A DNA stretch of 33,993 nucleotides from Liolophura sinensis (lineage: Eukaryota > Mollusca > Polyplacophora > Chitonida > Chitonidae): positions 1 through 33,993 of the forward strand of contig NW_027018375.1 in NCBI RefSeq assembly GCF_032854445.1, in the 5' to 3' direction. Positions 8,749 through 20,806 of the stretch are shown here, one piece after another. The first letter of the stretch is position 1. Every line of letters starts with the position of its first letter. A program made the position numbers and the translations under genes. Below the pieces are notes generated by a model. That model saw only the letters and a program-made list of their open reading frames with translations. It did no database searches and was not told where the DNA came from.

Positions 8749-9296
8749 CCGTATTTTGTGACGAGAAATCGAATGGTGCAAACCGCGTTGCTCTCCGACC
8801 AACACTTATGGCTGTAGCGACAATTGAATGAGCATTTATGTGAAAATCACGTGCCTAACAACGGCTCTTACTCCATGGAAACCAAGGAAATTTGCAATTT
8901 TTCAACAGCTGGAGATGCCTGGCCCAATTCCGCATCTTTTGGCACCTTATTGATGTGGGTCAGTGTTCAGTTGTACTTTTTACAGCAGACTGTATCAAGT
9001 ACCTTGTGTTTTTTATATACAAATGGTGTGGTTTTTCAACATGTAGATAAAGACATTGAGTTTGTCTTCGACTTAGAAGTAAGACAATTGCTGGATGAGT
9101 TAAATGGGCTTGGCCCAAAGATTTGACGTCTTCTGGGCTACCGAAGGGCACATAACTTATAATCAAAAGTTGAATATAGTAATGACCAGTCGCGATATTA
9201 CATAGTAAATGTAGCCGAATTGAATTAGCAAAAAGCCCAGGCAAAAATCCAAAAGTGGAAAAACTCTTCCAATGCTGCTGGTAAGAGGCTAATCCG
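8749..9296. repeat. Monomer 17 (548 bp)
   Basis: E CCT, Q CAG, L CTTGTG, H GAATATA, S GGTAAG. AATTCCGC and AACTCTTCC are minor alleles. Confidence 0.95.
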
Positions 9297-9844
9297 ACGT
9301 ATTTTGTGACGAGAAATCGAATGGTGCAAACCGCGTTGCTCTCCGACCAACACTTATGGCTGTAGCTACAATTGAATGAGCATTTATGTGAAAATCACGT
9401 GCCTAACAACGGCTCTTACTCCATGGAAACCAAGGAAATTTGCAATTTTTCAACAGCTGGAGATGCCTGGCCCAATTGCGCATCTTTTGGCACCTTATTG
9501 ATGTGGGTCAGTGTTTAATTGTACTTTTTACAGCAGACTGTATCAAGTACCTTGTTGTTTTTATATACAAATGGTGTGGTTTTTCAACATGTAGATAAAG
9601 ACATTGAGTTTGTCTTCGACTTAGAAGTAAGACAATTGCTGGATGAGTTAAATGGGCTTGGCCCAAAGATTTGACGTTTTCAGGGCTACCGAACGGCACA
9701 TAACTTATAATCAAAAGTTGACTATAGTAATGACCAGTCGCGATATTACATAGTAAATGTAGCCGAATTGAATTAGCAAAAAGCCCAGGCAAAAATCCCA
9801 AAGTGGAAAAACTGTTCCAATACTGCTCGTAAGAGGCTAATCCG
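9297..9844. repeat. Monomer 18 (548 bp)
   Basis: E CCT, Q TAA, L CTTGTTG, H GACTATA, S CGTAAG. GACGTTTTCAGGG and CGAACGG damage the hairpin region; ATACTGC is shared with units 23 and 33. Confidence 0.95.
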
Positions 9845-10392
9845 ACGTATTTTGTGACGAGAAATCGAATGGTGCAAACCGCGTTGCTCTCCGACCAATA
9901 CTTTTGGCTGTAGCGACAATTGAATGAGCATTTATGTGAAAATCACGTGACCAGCAAAGGCTCTTACTCCATGGAAACCAAGGAAATTTGCAATTTTTCA
10001 ACAGCTGGAGATGCCTGGCCCAATTGCGCATCTTTTGGCACCTTATTGATGTGGGTCAGTGTTTAATTGTACTTTTTACAGCAGACTGTATCAAGTACCT
10101 TGTTGTTTTTATATACAAATGGTGTGGTTTTTCAACATGTAGATAAAGACATTGAGTTTGTCTTCGACTTAGAAGTAAGACAATTGCTGGATGAGTTAAA
10201 TGGGCTTAGCCCAAAGATTTGACGTCTTCTGGGCTACCGAAGGGCACATAACTTATAATCATAAGTTGAAAATAGTAATGACCAGTTGCGATATTACATA
10301 GTAAATGTAGCCGAATTGAATTAGCCAAAAGCCCAGGCAAAAATCCCAAAGTGGAAAAACTGTTCCAATGCTGCTGATAAGAGGCTAATCCG
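9845..10392. repeat. Monomer 19 (548 bp)
   Basis: E ACC, Q TAA, L CTTGTTG, H GAAAATA with ATAATCATAAG, S GATAAG. CAGCAAAGG, GGGCTTAGCCC and CAGTTGCG are private. Confidence 0.95.
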
Positions 10393-10940
10393 ACGTATTT
10401 TGTGACGATAAATCGAATGGTGCAAACCGCGTTGCTCTCCGACCAATACTTTTGGCTGTAGCTACAATTGAATGAGCATTTATGTGAAAATCACGTGACC
10501 AGCAACGGCTCTTACTCCATGGAAACCAAGGAAATTTGCAATTTTTCAACAGCTGGAGATGCCTGGCCCAATTGCGCATCTTTTGGCACCTTATTGATGT
10601 GGGTCAGTGTTTAATTGTACTTTTTACAGCAGACTGTATCAAGTACCTTGTGTTTTTTATATACAAATGGTGTGGTTTTTCAACATGTAGATAAAGACAT
10701 TGAGATTGTCTTCGACTTAGAAGTAAGACAATTGCTGGATGAGTTAAATGGGCTTGGCCCAAAGATTTGACGTCTTCTGGGCTACCGAAGGGCACATAAC
10801 TTATAATCAAAAGTTGAATATAGTAATGACCAGTCGCGATATTACATAGTAAATGTAGCCGAATTTAATTAGCAAAAAGCCCAGGCAAAAATCCAAAAGT
10901 GGAAAAACTGTTCCAATGCTGCTGGTAAGAGGCTAATCCG
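10393..10940. repeat. Monomer 20 (548 bp)
   Basis: E ACC, Q TAA, L CTTGTG, H GAATATA, S GGTAAG. It has GACGATAAATCG, GTAGCTAC and GAGATTGTC. Confidence 0.95.
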
Positions 10941-11484
10941 ACGTATTTTGTGACGAGAAATCGAATGGTGCAAACCGCGTTGCTCTCCGACCAATACTTT
11001 TGGCTGTAGCGACAATTGAATGAGCATTTATGTGAAAATCACGTGCCCAGCAACGGCTCTTACTCCATGGAAACCGAGGAAATTTGCAATTTTTCAACAG
11101 CTGGAGATGCCTGGCCCAATTGCGCATCTTTTGGCACCTTATTGATGTGGGTCAGTGTTCAATTGTACTTTTTACAGCAGACTGTATCAAGTACCTTGTT
11201 GTTTTTATATACAAATGGTGTGGTTTTTCAACATGTAGATAAAGACATTGAGTTTGTCTTCGACTTAGAAGTAAGACAATTGCTGGATGAGTTAAAGGCT
11301 TGGCCTAAAGATTGACGTCTTCTGGGCTACCGAAGGGCACATAACTTATAATCAAAAGTTGAATATAGTAATGACCAGTCGCGATATTACATAGTAAATG
11401 TAGCCGAATTGAATTAGCAAAAAGCCCAGGCAAAAATCCAAAAGTGGAAAAACTGTTCCAATGCTGCTGGTAGAGGCTAATCCG
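10941..11484. repeat. Monomer 21 (544 bp)
   Basis: E CCC, Q CAA, L CTTGTTG, H GAATATA, S GGTAGA. Four bases are missing: three within TTAAAGGCTTGGCC to AAGATTGACG, one in GGTAGAGG. AACCGAGG as in unit 11. Confidence 0.95.
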
Positions 11485-12032
11485 ACGTATTTTGTGACCG
11501 AGAAATCGAATGGTGCAAACCGCGTTGCTCTCCGACCAATACTTTTGGCTGTAGCGACAATTGAATGAGCATTTATGTGAAAATCACGTGCCCAGCAACG
11601 GCTCTTACTCCATGGAAACCAAGGAAATTTGCAATTTTTCAACAGCTGAGATGCCTGGCCCAATTGCGCATCTTTTGGCACCTTATTGATGTGGGTCAGT
11701 GTTTAATTGTACTTTTTACAGCAGACTGTATCAAGTACCTTGTGTTTTTTATATACAAATGGTGTGGTTTTTCAACATGTAGATAAAGACATTGAGTTTG
11801 TCTTCGACTTAGAAGTAAGACAATTGCTGGATGAGTTAAATGGGCTTGGCCCAAAGATTTGACGTCTTCTGGGCTACCGAAGGGCACATAACTTATAATC
11901 AAAAGTTGATTATAGTAATGACCAGTCGCGATATTACATAGTAAATGTAGCCGAATTGAATTAGCAAAAAGCCCAGGCAAAAATCCAAAAGTGGAAAAAC
12001 TGTTCCAATGCTGCTGGTAAGAGGCTAATCCG
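11485..12032. repeat. Monomer 22 (548 bp)
   Basis: E CCC, Q TAA, L CTTGTG, H GATTATA (perfect hairpin), S GGTAAG. A gained C (GTGACCGAG) is balanced by a lost G (AGCTGAGATG). Confidence 0.95.
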
Positions 12033-12580
12033 ACGTATTTTGTGACGAGAAATCGAATGGTGCAAACCGCGTTGCTCTCCGACCAACACTTATGGCTGTA
12101 GCTACAATTGAATGAGCATTTATGTGAAAATCACGTGCCTAACAACGGCTCTTACTCCATGGAAACCAAGGAAATTTGCAATTTTTCAACAGCTGGAGAT
12201 GCCTGGCCCAATTGCGCATCTTTTGGCACCTTATTGATGTGGGTCAGTGTTTAATTGTACTTTTTACAGCAGACTGTATCAAGTACCTTGTTGTTTTTAT
12301 ATACAAATGGTGTGGTTTTTCAACATGTAGATAAAGACATTGAGTTTGTCTTCGACTTAGAAGTAAGACAATTGCTGGATGAGTTAAATGGGCTTGGCCC
12401 AAAGATTTGACGTCTTCTGGGCTACCGAAGGGCACATAACTTATAATCAAAAGTTGACTATGGTAATGACCAGTCGCGATATTACATAGTAAATGTAGCC
12501 GAATTGAATTAGCAAAAAGCCCAGGCAAAAATCCCAAAGTGGAAAAACTGTTCCAATACTGCTAGTAAGAGGCTAATCCG
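12033..12580. repeat. Monomer 23 (548 bp), HOR copy 1
   Basis: E CCT, Q TAA, L CTTGTTG, H GACTATGG, S AGTAAG. GTAGCTAC and ATACTGC; its partner, unit 33, differs by CTTATAGC. Confidence 0.95.
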
Positions 12581-13129
12581 ACGTATTTTGTGACGAGAAA
12601 TCGAATGGTGCAAACCGCGTTGCTCTCCGACCAATACTTTTGGCTGTAGCGACAACTGAATGAGCATTTATGTGAAAATCACGTGACCAGCAACGGCTCT
12701 TACTCCATGGAAACCAAGGAAATTTGCAATTTTTCAACAGCTGGAGATGCCTGGCCCAATTGCGCATCTTTTGGCACCTTATTGATGTGGGTCAGTGTTC
12801 AATTGTACTTTTTACAGCAGACTGTGTCAAGTACATTGTTGTTTTTATATACAAATGGTGTGGTTTTTCAACATGTAGATAAAGACATTGAGTTTGTCTT
12901 CGACTTAGAAGTAAGACAATTGCTGGATGAGTTAAATGGGCTTGGCCCAAAGATTTGACGTCTTCTGGGCTACCGAAGGGCACATAACTTATAATGAAAA
13001 GTTGACTATAGTAATCACCAGTCGCAATAATACATAGTAAATGTAGCCGAATTTAATTAGCAAAAAGCCCAGGCAAAAATCCAAAAGTGGAAAAAACTGT
13101 TCCAATGCTGCTGGTAAGAGGCTAATCCG
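12581..13129. repeat. Monomer 24 (549 bp), HOR copy 1
   Basis: E ACC, Q CAA, L ATTGTTG, full cassette at H, S GGTAAG. GACAACTGAATG is shared with unit 34; one extra A in GGAAAAAACTG. Confidence 0.95.
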
Positions 13130-13680
13130 ACGTATTTTGTGACGAGAAATCGAATGGTGCAAACCGCGTTGCTCTCCGACCAATACTTTTGGCTGTAGCG
13201 ACAATTGAATGAGCATTTATGTGAAAATCACGTGACCAGCAACGGCTCTTACTCCATGGAAACCAAGGAAATTTTCAATTTTTCAACAGCTGGAGATGCC
13301 TGGCCCAATTGCGCATCTTTTGGCACCTTATTGATGTGGGTCAGTGTTCAATTGTACTTTTTACAGCAGACTGCGTCAAGTACATTGTTGTTTTTATATA
13401 CAAATAGTGTGTTTTTTTCAACATGTAGATAAAGACATTGAGTTTGTCTTCGATTTAGAAGTAAGACAATTGCTGGATGAGTTAAATGGGCTTGGCCCAA
13501 AGATTTGACGTCTTCTGGACTACCGAAGGGCACATAACTTATAATCAAAAGTTGACTATAGTAATGGACCAGTCGCAATATTACATAGTAAATGTAGCCG
13601 AATTTAATTAGCAAAAAGCCCAGGGAAAAATCCAAAAGTGGAAAAAACTGTTCCAATGCTGCTGGTAAGAGGCTAATCCG
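13130..13680. repeat. Monomer 25 (551 bp), HOR copy 1
   Basis: E ACC, Q CAA, L ATTGTTG with TGCGTC, H GACTATA, S GGTAAG. Three single-base gains relative to unit 35; ATTTTCAATT and CAAATAGTGTG are private; CTGGACTACC and CAGGGAAA shared with unit 35. Confidence 0.95.
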
Positions 13681-14228
13681 CCGTATTTTGTGACGAGAAA
13701 TCGAATGGTGCAAACCGCGTTGCTCTCCGACCAACACTTATGGCTGTAGGTACAATTGAATGAGCATTTATGTGAAAATCACGTGCCTAACAACGGCTCT
13801 TACTCCATGGAAACCAAGGAAATTTGCAATTTTTCAACAGCTGGAGATGCCTGGCCCAATTGCGCATCTTTTGGCACCTTATTGATGTGGGTCAGTGTTC
13901 AATTGTACTTTTTACAGCAGACTGTATCAAGTACCTTGTGTTTTTTATATACAAATGGTGTGGTTTTTCAACATGTAGATAAAGACATTGAGTTTGTCTT
14001 CGACTTAGAAGTAAGACAATTGCTGGATGAGTTAAATGGGCTTGGCCCAAAGATTTGACGTCTTCTGGGCTACCGAAGGGCACATAACTTATAATCAAAA
14101 GTTGAATTTAGTAATGACCAGTCGCGATATTACATAGTAAATGTAGCCGAATTGAATTAGCAAAAAGCCCAGGCAAAAATCCAAAAGTGGAAAAACTGTT
14201 CCAATGCTGCTGGTAAGAGGCTAATCCG
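13681..14228. repeat. Monomer 26 (548 bp), HOR copy 1
   Basis: E CCT, Q CAA, L CTTGTG, H GAATTTA, S GGTAAG. GTAGGTACAATTG is shared only with unit 36. Confidence 0.95.
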
Positions 14229-14777
14229 CCGTATTTTGTGACGAGAAATCGAATGGTGCAAACCGCGTTGCTCTCCGACCAATACTTTTGGCTGTAGCGA
14301 CAATTGAATGAGCATTTATTTGAAAAATCACGTGCCCAGCAACGGCTCTTACTCCATGGAAACCAAGGAAATTTGCAGTTTTTCATCAGCTGGAGATGCC
14401 TGGCCCAATTGCGCATCTTTTGGCACCTTATTGATGTGGGTCAATGTTCAATTGTACTTTTTACAGCAGACTGTGTCAAGTACATTGTTGTTTGTATATA
14501 CAAATGGTGTGGTTTTTCAACATGTAGATAAAGACATTGAGTTTGTCTTCGACTTAGAAGTAAGACAATTGCTGGATGAGTTAAATGGGCTTGGCCCAAA
14601 GATTTGACGTCTTCTGGGCTACCGAAGGGCACATAACTTATAATCAAAAGTTGACTATAGTAATGACCAGTCGCGATATTACATAGTAAATGTAGCCGAA
14701 TTTAATTAGCAAAAAGCCCAGGCAAAAATCCCAAAGTGGAAAAACTGTTCCAATGCTGCTGGTAAGAGGTTAATCCG
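14229..14777. repeat. Monomer 27 (549 bp), HOR copy 1
   Basis: E CCC, Q CAA, L ATTGTTG then TTTGTATAT, H GACTATA, S GGTAAG. TATTTGAAAAATC (extra A), GCAGTTTTTCATCAGC and GTCAATGTT. Confidence 0.95.
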
Positions 14778-15325
14778 ACGTATTTTGTGACGAGAAATCG
14801 AATGGTGCAAACCGCGTTGCTCTCCGACGAATACTTTTGGCTGTAGCGACAATTGAATGAGCATTTATGTGAAAATCACGTGACCAGCAACGGCTCTTAC
14901 TCCATGGAAACCAAGGAAATTTGCAATTTTTCAACAGCTGGAGATGCCTGGCCCAATTGCGCATCTTTTGGCACCTTATTGATGTGGGTCAGTGTTTAAT
15001 TGTACTTTTTACAGCAGACTGTATCAAGTACCTTGTTGTTTTTATATACAAATGGTGTGGTTTTTCAACATGTAGATAAAGACATTGAGTTTGTCTTCGA
15101 CTTAGAAGTAAGACAATTGCTGGATGAGTTAAATGGGCTTGGCCCAAAGATTTGACGTCTTCTGGGCTACCGAAGGGCACATAACTTATCATCAAAAGTT
15201 GAATATAGTAATGACCAGTCGCGATATTACATAGTAAATGTAGCCGAATTGAATTAGCAAAAAGCCCAGGCAAAAACTCAAAAGTGGAAAAACTGTTCCA
15301 ATGCTGCTGGTTAGAGGCTAATCCG
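14778..15325. repeat. Monomer 28 (548 bp), HOR copy 1
   Basis: E ACC, Q TAA, L CTTGTTG, H GAATATA after TTATCATCAAAAG, S GGTTAG. CCGACGAATAC is shared with unit 38. Confidence 0.95.
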
Positions 15326-15874
15326 ACGTATTTTGTGACGAGAAATCGAATGGTGCAAACCGCGTTGCTCTCCGACCAAAACTTATGGTTGTAGCGACAA
15401 TTGAATGAGCATTTATGTGAAAATCACGTGCCCAGCAACGGCTCTTACTCCATGGAAACCAAGGAAATTTGCAATTTTTCAACAGCTGGAGATGCCTGGC
15501 CCAATTGCGCATCTTTTGGCACCTTATTGATGTGGGTCAGTGTTTAATTGTACTTTTTACAGCAGACTGTATCAAGTACCTTGTGTTTTTTATATACAAA
15601 TGGTGTGGTTTTTCAACATGTAGATAAAGACATTGAGTTTGTCTTCGATTTAAAAAATAAGACAATTGCTGGATGAGTTAAATGGGCTTGGCCCAAAGAT
15701 TTGACGTCTTCTGGGCTACCGAAGGGCACATAACTTATAATCAAAAGTTGAATTTAGTAATGACCAGTCGCGATATTACATAGTAAATGTAGCCGAATTG
15801 AATTAGCAAAAAGCCCAGGCAAAAATCCAAAAGTGGAAAAACTGTTCCAATGCTGCTGGTAAGAGGCTAATCCG
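15326..15874. repeat. Monomer 29 (549 bp), HOR copy 1
   Basis: E CCC, Q TAA, L CTTGTG, H GAATTTA, S GGTAAG. CGATTTAAAAAATAAG (one base longer) is private; AAAACTTATGGTTG shared with unit 39. Confidence 0.95.
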
Positions 15875-16422
15875 ACGTATTTTGTGACGAGAAATCGAAT
15901 TGTGCAAACCGCGTTGCTCTCCGACCAATACTTTTGGCTGTAGCGACAATTGAATGAGCATTTATGTGAAAATCACGTGACCAGCAACGGCTCTTACTCC
16001 ATGGAAACCAAGGAAATTTGCAATTTTTCAACAGCTGGAGATGCCTGGCCCAATTCCGCATCTTTTGGCACCTTATTGATGTGGGTCAGTGTTCAATTGT
16101 ACTTTTTACAGCAGACTGTGTCAAGTACCTTGTTGTTTTTATATACAAATGGTGTGGTTTTTCAACATGTAGATAAAGACATTGAGTTTGTCTTCGACAT
16201 AGAAGTAAGACAATTGCTGAATGAGTTAAATGGGCTTGGCCCAAAGATTTGACGTCTTCTGGGCTACCGAAGGGCACATAACTTATAATGAAAAGTTGAA
16301 TATAGTAATGACCAGTCGCGATATTACATAGTAAATGTAGCCGAATTTAATTAGCAAAAAGCCCAGGCAAAAATCCAAAAGTGGAAAAACTGTTCCAATG
16401 CTGCTGGTAAGAGGCTAATCCG
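15875..16422. repeat. Monomer 30 (548 bp)
   Basis: E ACC, Q CAA, L CTTGTTG with TGTGTC, H GAATATA after AATGAAAAG, S GGTAAG. GAATTGTGC, ATTCCGC, CGACATAG and GCTGAATGAG recur in unit 49. Confidence 0.95.
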
Positions 16423-16970
16423 CCGTATTTTGTGACGAGAAATCGAATGGTGCAAACCGCGTTGCTCTCCGACCAATACTTTTGGCTGTAGCGACAATTG
16501 AATGAGCATTTATGTGAAAATCACGTGCCCAGCAACGGATCTTACTCCATGGAAACCAAGGAAATTTGCAATTTTTCAACAGCTGGAGATGCCTGGCCCA
16601 ATTGCGCATCTTTTGGCACCTTATTGATGTGGGTCAGTGTTTAATTGTACTTTTTACAGCAGACTGTATCAAGTACCTTGTGTTTTTTATATACAAATGG
16701 TGTGGTTTTTCAACATGTAGATAAAGACATTGAGTTTGTCTTCGACTTAGAAATAAGACAATTGCTGGATGAGTTAAATGGGCTTGGCCCAAAGATTTGA
16801 CGTCTTCTGGGCTACCGAAGGGCACATAACTTATAATCAAAAGTTGACTATAGTAATGACCAGTCGCGATATTACATAGTAAATGTAGCCGAATTGAATT
16901 AGCAAAAAGCCCAGGCAAAAATCCAAAAGTGGAAAAACTGTTCCAATGCTGCTGGTAAGAGGCTAATCCG
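16423..16970. repeat. Monomer 31 (548 bp)
   Basis: E CCC, Q TAA, L CTTGTG, H GACTATA, S GGTAAG. ACGGATCTT and GAAATAAG recur in unit 50. Confidence 0.95.
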
Positions 16971-17518
16971 ACGTATTTTGTGACGAGAAATCGAATGGTG
17001 CAAACGGCGTTGCTCTCCGACCAATACTTTTGGCAGTAGCGACAATTGAATGAGCATTTATGTGAAAATCACGTGACCAGCAACGGCTCTTACTCCATGG
17101 AAACCAAGGAAATTTGCAATTTTTCAACAGCTGGAGATGCCTGGCCCAATTGCGCATCTTTTGGCACCTTATTGATGTGGGTCAGTGTTCAATTGTACTC
17201 TTTACGGCAGACTGTGTCAAGTACCTTGTTGTTTTTATATACAAATGGTGTGGTTTTTCAACATGTAGATAAAGACATTGAGTTTGTCTTCGACTTAGAA
17301 ATAAGACAATTGCTGGATGAGTTAAATGGGCTTGGCCCAAAGATTTGACGTCTTCTGGGCTACCGAAGGGCACATAACTTATAATGAAAAGTTGAATATA
17401 GTAATGACCAGTCGCGATATTACATAGTAAATGTAGCCGAATTTAATTAGCAAAAAGCCCAGGCAAAAATCCAAAAGTGGAAAAACTGTTCCAATGCTGC
17501 TGGTAAAAGGCTAATCCG
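16971..17518. repeat. Monomer 32 (548 bp)
   Basis: E ACC, Q CAA, L CTTGTTG, H GAATATA after AATGAAAAG, S GGTAAA. AACGGCGTT and CTCTTTACGGC recur in unit 51; TTGGCAGTAG is private. Confidence 0.95.
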
Positions 17519-18066
17519 ACGTATTTTGTGACGAGAAATCGAATGGTGCAAACCGCGTTGCTCTCCGACCAACACTTATAGCTGTAGCTACAATTGAATG
17601 AGCATTTATGTGAAAATCACGTGCCTAACAACGGCTCTTACTCCATGGAAACCAAGGAAATTTGCAATTTTTCAACAGCTGGAGATGCCTGGCCCAATTG
17701 CGCATCTTTTGGCACCTTATTGATGTGGGTCAGTGTTTAATTGTACTTTTTACAGCAGACTGTATCAAGTACCTTGTTGTTTTTATATACAAATGGTGTG
17801 GTTTTTCAACATGTAGATAAAGACATTGAGTTTGTCTTCGACTTAGAAGTAAGACAATTGCTGGATGAGTTAAATGGGCTTGGCCCAAAGATTTGACGTC
17901 TTCTGGGCTACCGAAGGGCACATAACTTATAATCAAAAGTTGACTATGGTAATGACCAGTCGCGATATTACATAGTAAATGTAGCCGAATTGAATTAGCA
18001 AAAAGCCCAGGCAAAAATCCCAAAGTGGAAAAACTGTTCCAATACTGCTAGTAAGAGGCTAATCCG
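17519..18066. repeat. Monomer 33 (548 bp), HOR copy 2
   Basis: E CCT, Q TAA, L CTTGTTG, H GACTATGG, S AGTAAG. Nearly identical to unit 23; ACTTATAGCTG is shared with unit 52. Confidence 0.95.
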
Positions 18067-18614
18067 ACGTATTTTGTGACGAGAAATCGAATGGTGCAAA
18101 CCGCGTTGCTCTCCGACCAATACTTTTGGCTGTAGCGACAACTGAATGAGCATTTATGTGAAAATCACGTGACCAGCAACGGCTCTTACTCCATGGAAAC
18201 CAAGGAAATTTGCAATTTTTCAACAGCTGGAGATGCCTGGCCCAATTGCGCATCTTTTGGCACCTTATTGATGTGGGTCAGTGTTCAATTGTACTTTTTA
18301 CAGCAGACTGTGTCAAGTACATTGTTGTTTTTATATACAAATGGTGTGGTTTTTCAACATGTAGATAAAGACATTGAGTTTGTCTTCGACTTAGAAGTAA
18401 GACAATTGCTGGATGAGTTAAATGGGCTTGGCCCAAAGATTTGACGTCTTCTGGGCTACCGAAGGGCACATAACTTATAATCAAAAGTTGACTATAGTAA
18501 TCACCAGTCGCAATAATACATAGTAAATGTAGCCGAATTTAATTAGCAAAAAGCCCAGGCAAAAATCCAAAAGTGGAAAAACTGTTCCAATGCTGCTGGT
18601 AAGAGGCTAATCCG
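18067..18614. repeat. Monomer 34 (548 bp), HOR copy 2
   Basis: E ACC, Q CAA, L ATTGTTG, S GGTAAG. The cassette is present except for its first base (AATCAAAAG), unlike partner unit 24. Confidence 0.95.
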
Positions 18615-19162
18615 ACGTATTTTGTGACGAGAAATCGAATGGTGCAAACCGCGTTGCTCTCCGACCAATACTTTTGGCTGTAGCGACAATTGAATGAGCA
18701 TTTATGTGAAAATCACGTGACCAGCAACGGCTCTTACTCCATGGAAACCAAGGAAATTTGCAATTTTTCAACAGCTGGAGATGCCTGGCCCAATTGCGCA
18801 TCTTTTGGCACCTTATTGATGTGGGTCAGTGTTCAATTGTACTTTTTACAGCAGACTGCGTCAAGTACATTGTTGTTTTTATATACAAATGGTGTGTTTT
18901 TTCAACATGTAGATAAAGACATTGAGTTTGTCTTCGATTTAGAAGTAAGACAATTGCTGGATGAGTTAAATGGGCTTGGCCCAAAGATTTGACGTCTTCT
19001 GGACTACCGAAGGGCACATAACTTATAATCAAAAGTTGACTATAGTAATGACCAGTCGCAATATTACATAGTAAATGTAGCCGAATTTAATTAGCAAAAA
19101 GCCCAGGGAAAAATCCAAAAGTGGAAAAACTGTTCCAATGCTGCTGGTAAGAGGCTAATCCG
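18615..19162. repeat. Monomer 35 (548 bp), HOR copy 2
   Basis: E ACC, Q CAA, L ATTGTTG with TGCGTC, H GACTATA, S GGTAAG. GGTGTGTTTTTTC, CTGGACTACC, CGCAATATT and CAGGGAAA follow unit 25. Confidence 0.95.
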
Positions 19163-19710
19163 CCGTATTTTGTGACGAGAAATCGAATGGTGCAAACCGC
19201 GTTGCTCTCCGACCAACACTTATGGCTGTAGGTACAATTGAATGAGCATTTATGTGAAAATCACGTGCCTAACAACGGCTCTTTCTCCATGGAAACCAAG
19301 GAAATTTGCAATTTTTCAACAGCTGGAGATGCCTGGCCCAATTGCGCATCTTTTGGCACCTTATTGATGTGGGTCAGTGTTCAATTGTACTTTTTACAGC
19401 AGACTGTATCAAGTACCTTGTGTTTTTTATATACAAATGGTGTGGTTTTTCAACATGTAGATAAAGACATTGAGTTTGTCTTCGACTTAGAAGTAAGACA
19501 ATTGCTGGATGAGTTAAATGGGCTTGGCCCAAAGATTTGACGTCTTCTGGGCTACCGAAGGGCACATAACTTATAATCAAAAGTTGAATTTAGTAATGAC
19601 CAGTCGCGATATTACATAGTAAATGTAGCCGAATTGAATTAGCAAAAAGCCCAGGCAAAAATCCAAAAGTGGAAAAACTGTTCCAATGCTGCTGGTAAGA
19701 GGCTAATCCG
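19163..19710. repeat. Monomer 36 (548 bp), HOR copy 2
   Basis: E CCT, Q CAA, L CTTGTG, H GAATTTA, S GGTAAG. GTAGGTAC as in unit 26; CTCTTTCTCC is private. Confidence 0.95.
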
Positions 19711-20258
19711 CCGTATTTTGTGACGAGAAATCGAATGGTGCAAACCGCGTTGCTCTCCGACCAATACTTTTGGCTGTAGCGACAATTGAATGAGCATTTA
19801 TTTGAAAATCACGTGCCCAGCAACGGCTCTTACTCCATGGAAACCAAGGAAATTTGCAGTTTTTCATCAGCTGGAGATGCCTGGCCCAATTGCGCATCTT
19901 TTGGCACCTTATTGATGTGGGTCAATGTTCAATTGTACTTTTTACAGCAGACTGTGTCAAGTACATTGTTGTTTGTATATACAAATGGTGTGGTTTTTCA
20001 ACATGTAGATAAAGACATTGAGTTTGTCTTCGACTTAGAAGTAAGACAATTGCTGGATGAGTTAAATGGGCTTGGCCCAAAGATTTGACGTCTTCTGGGC
20101 TACCGAAGGGCACATAACTTATAATCAAAAGTTGACTATAGTAATGACCAGTCGCGATATTACATAGTAAATGTAGCCGAATTTAATTAGCAAAAAGCCC
20201 AGGCAAAAATCCCAAAGTGGAAAAACTGTTCCAATGCTGCTGGTAAGAGGCTAATCCG
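19711..20258. repeat. Monomer 37 (548 bp), HOR copy 2
   Basis: E CCC, Q CAA, L ATTGTTG then TTTGTATAT, H GACTATA, S GGTAAG. Same as unit 27 without the extra A. Confidence 0.95.
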
Positions 20259-20806
20259 ACGTATTTTGTGACGAGAAATCGAATGGTGCAAACCGCGTTG
20301 CTCTCCGACGAATACTTTTGGCTGTAGCGACAATTGAATGAGCATTTATGTGAAAATCACGTGACCAGCAACGGCTCTTACTCCATGGAAACCAAGGAAA
20401 TTTGCAATTTTTCAACAGCTGGAGATGCCTGGCCCAATTGCGCATCTTTTGGCACCTTATTGATGTGGGTCAGTGTTCAGTTGTACTTTTTACAGCAGAC
20501 TGTATCAAGTACCTTGTTGTTTTTATATACAAATGGTGTGGTTTTTCAACATGTAGATAAAGACATTGAGTTTGTCTTCGACTTAGAAGTAAGACAATTG
20601 CTGGATGAGTTAAATGGGCTTGGCCCAAAGATTTGACGTCTTCTGGGCTACCGAAGGGCACATAACTTATCATCAAAAGTTGAATATAGTAATGACCAGT
20701 CGCGATATTACATAGTAAATGTAGCCGAATTTAATTAGCAAAAAGCCCAGGCAAAAACCCAAAAGTGGAAAAACTGTTCCAATGCTGCTGGTTAGAGGCT
20801 AATCCG
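20259..20806. repeat. Monomer 38 (548 bp), HOR copy 2
   Basis: E ACC, Q CAG (unit 28 has TAA), L CTTGTTG, H GAATATA after CATCAAAAG, S GGTTAG. GAATTTAATT replaces GAATTGAATT of unit 28. Confidence 0.95.

Larger units (their letters stand above)
12033..16240. repeat. Higher-order repeat, copy 1 (units 23-30)
   Basis: Eight consecutive monomers match units 33-40 in order at an offset of 5480-5486 bp (ten monomers). Shared rare alleles, in order, are GACTATGG with ATACTGCTAGTAAG (unit 23), GACAACTGAATG (24), CTGGACTACC and CAGGGAAAA (25), GTAGGTAC (26), TATTTGAAAA with TTCATCAGC and GTCAATGTT (27), CCGACGAATAC with GGTTAGAGG (28), AAAACTTATGGTTG (29) and CGACATAGAAG (30). Such a run of private alleles cannot come from independent mutation; it marks duplication of a multi-monomer block. 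Confidence 0.93.
15875..17600. repeat. Four-monomer block (units 30-33), partner of units 49-52
   Basis: Private alleles GAATTGTGC, ATTCCGC and GCTGAATGAG (unit 30), ACGGATCTT and GAAATAAG (31), AACGGCGTT, CTCTTTACGGC and GGTAAAAGG (32), and ACTTATAGCTGTAGCTAC (33) recur in the same order 10564-10567 bp downstream. That distance is nineteen monomers plus the 152 extra bases carried by unit 40. The block overlaps the end of the ten-monomer repeat, which suggests a longer ancestral order 23-33. Confidence 0.9.
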
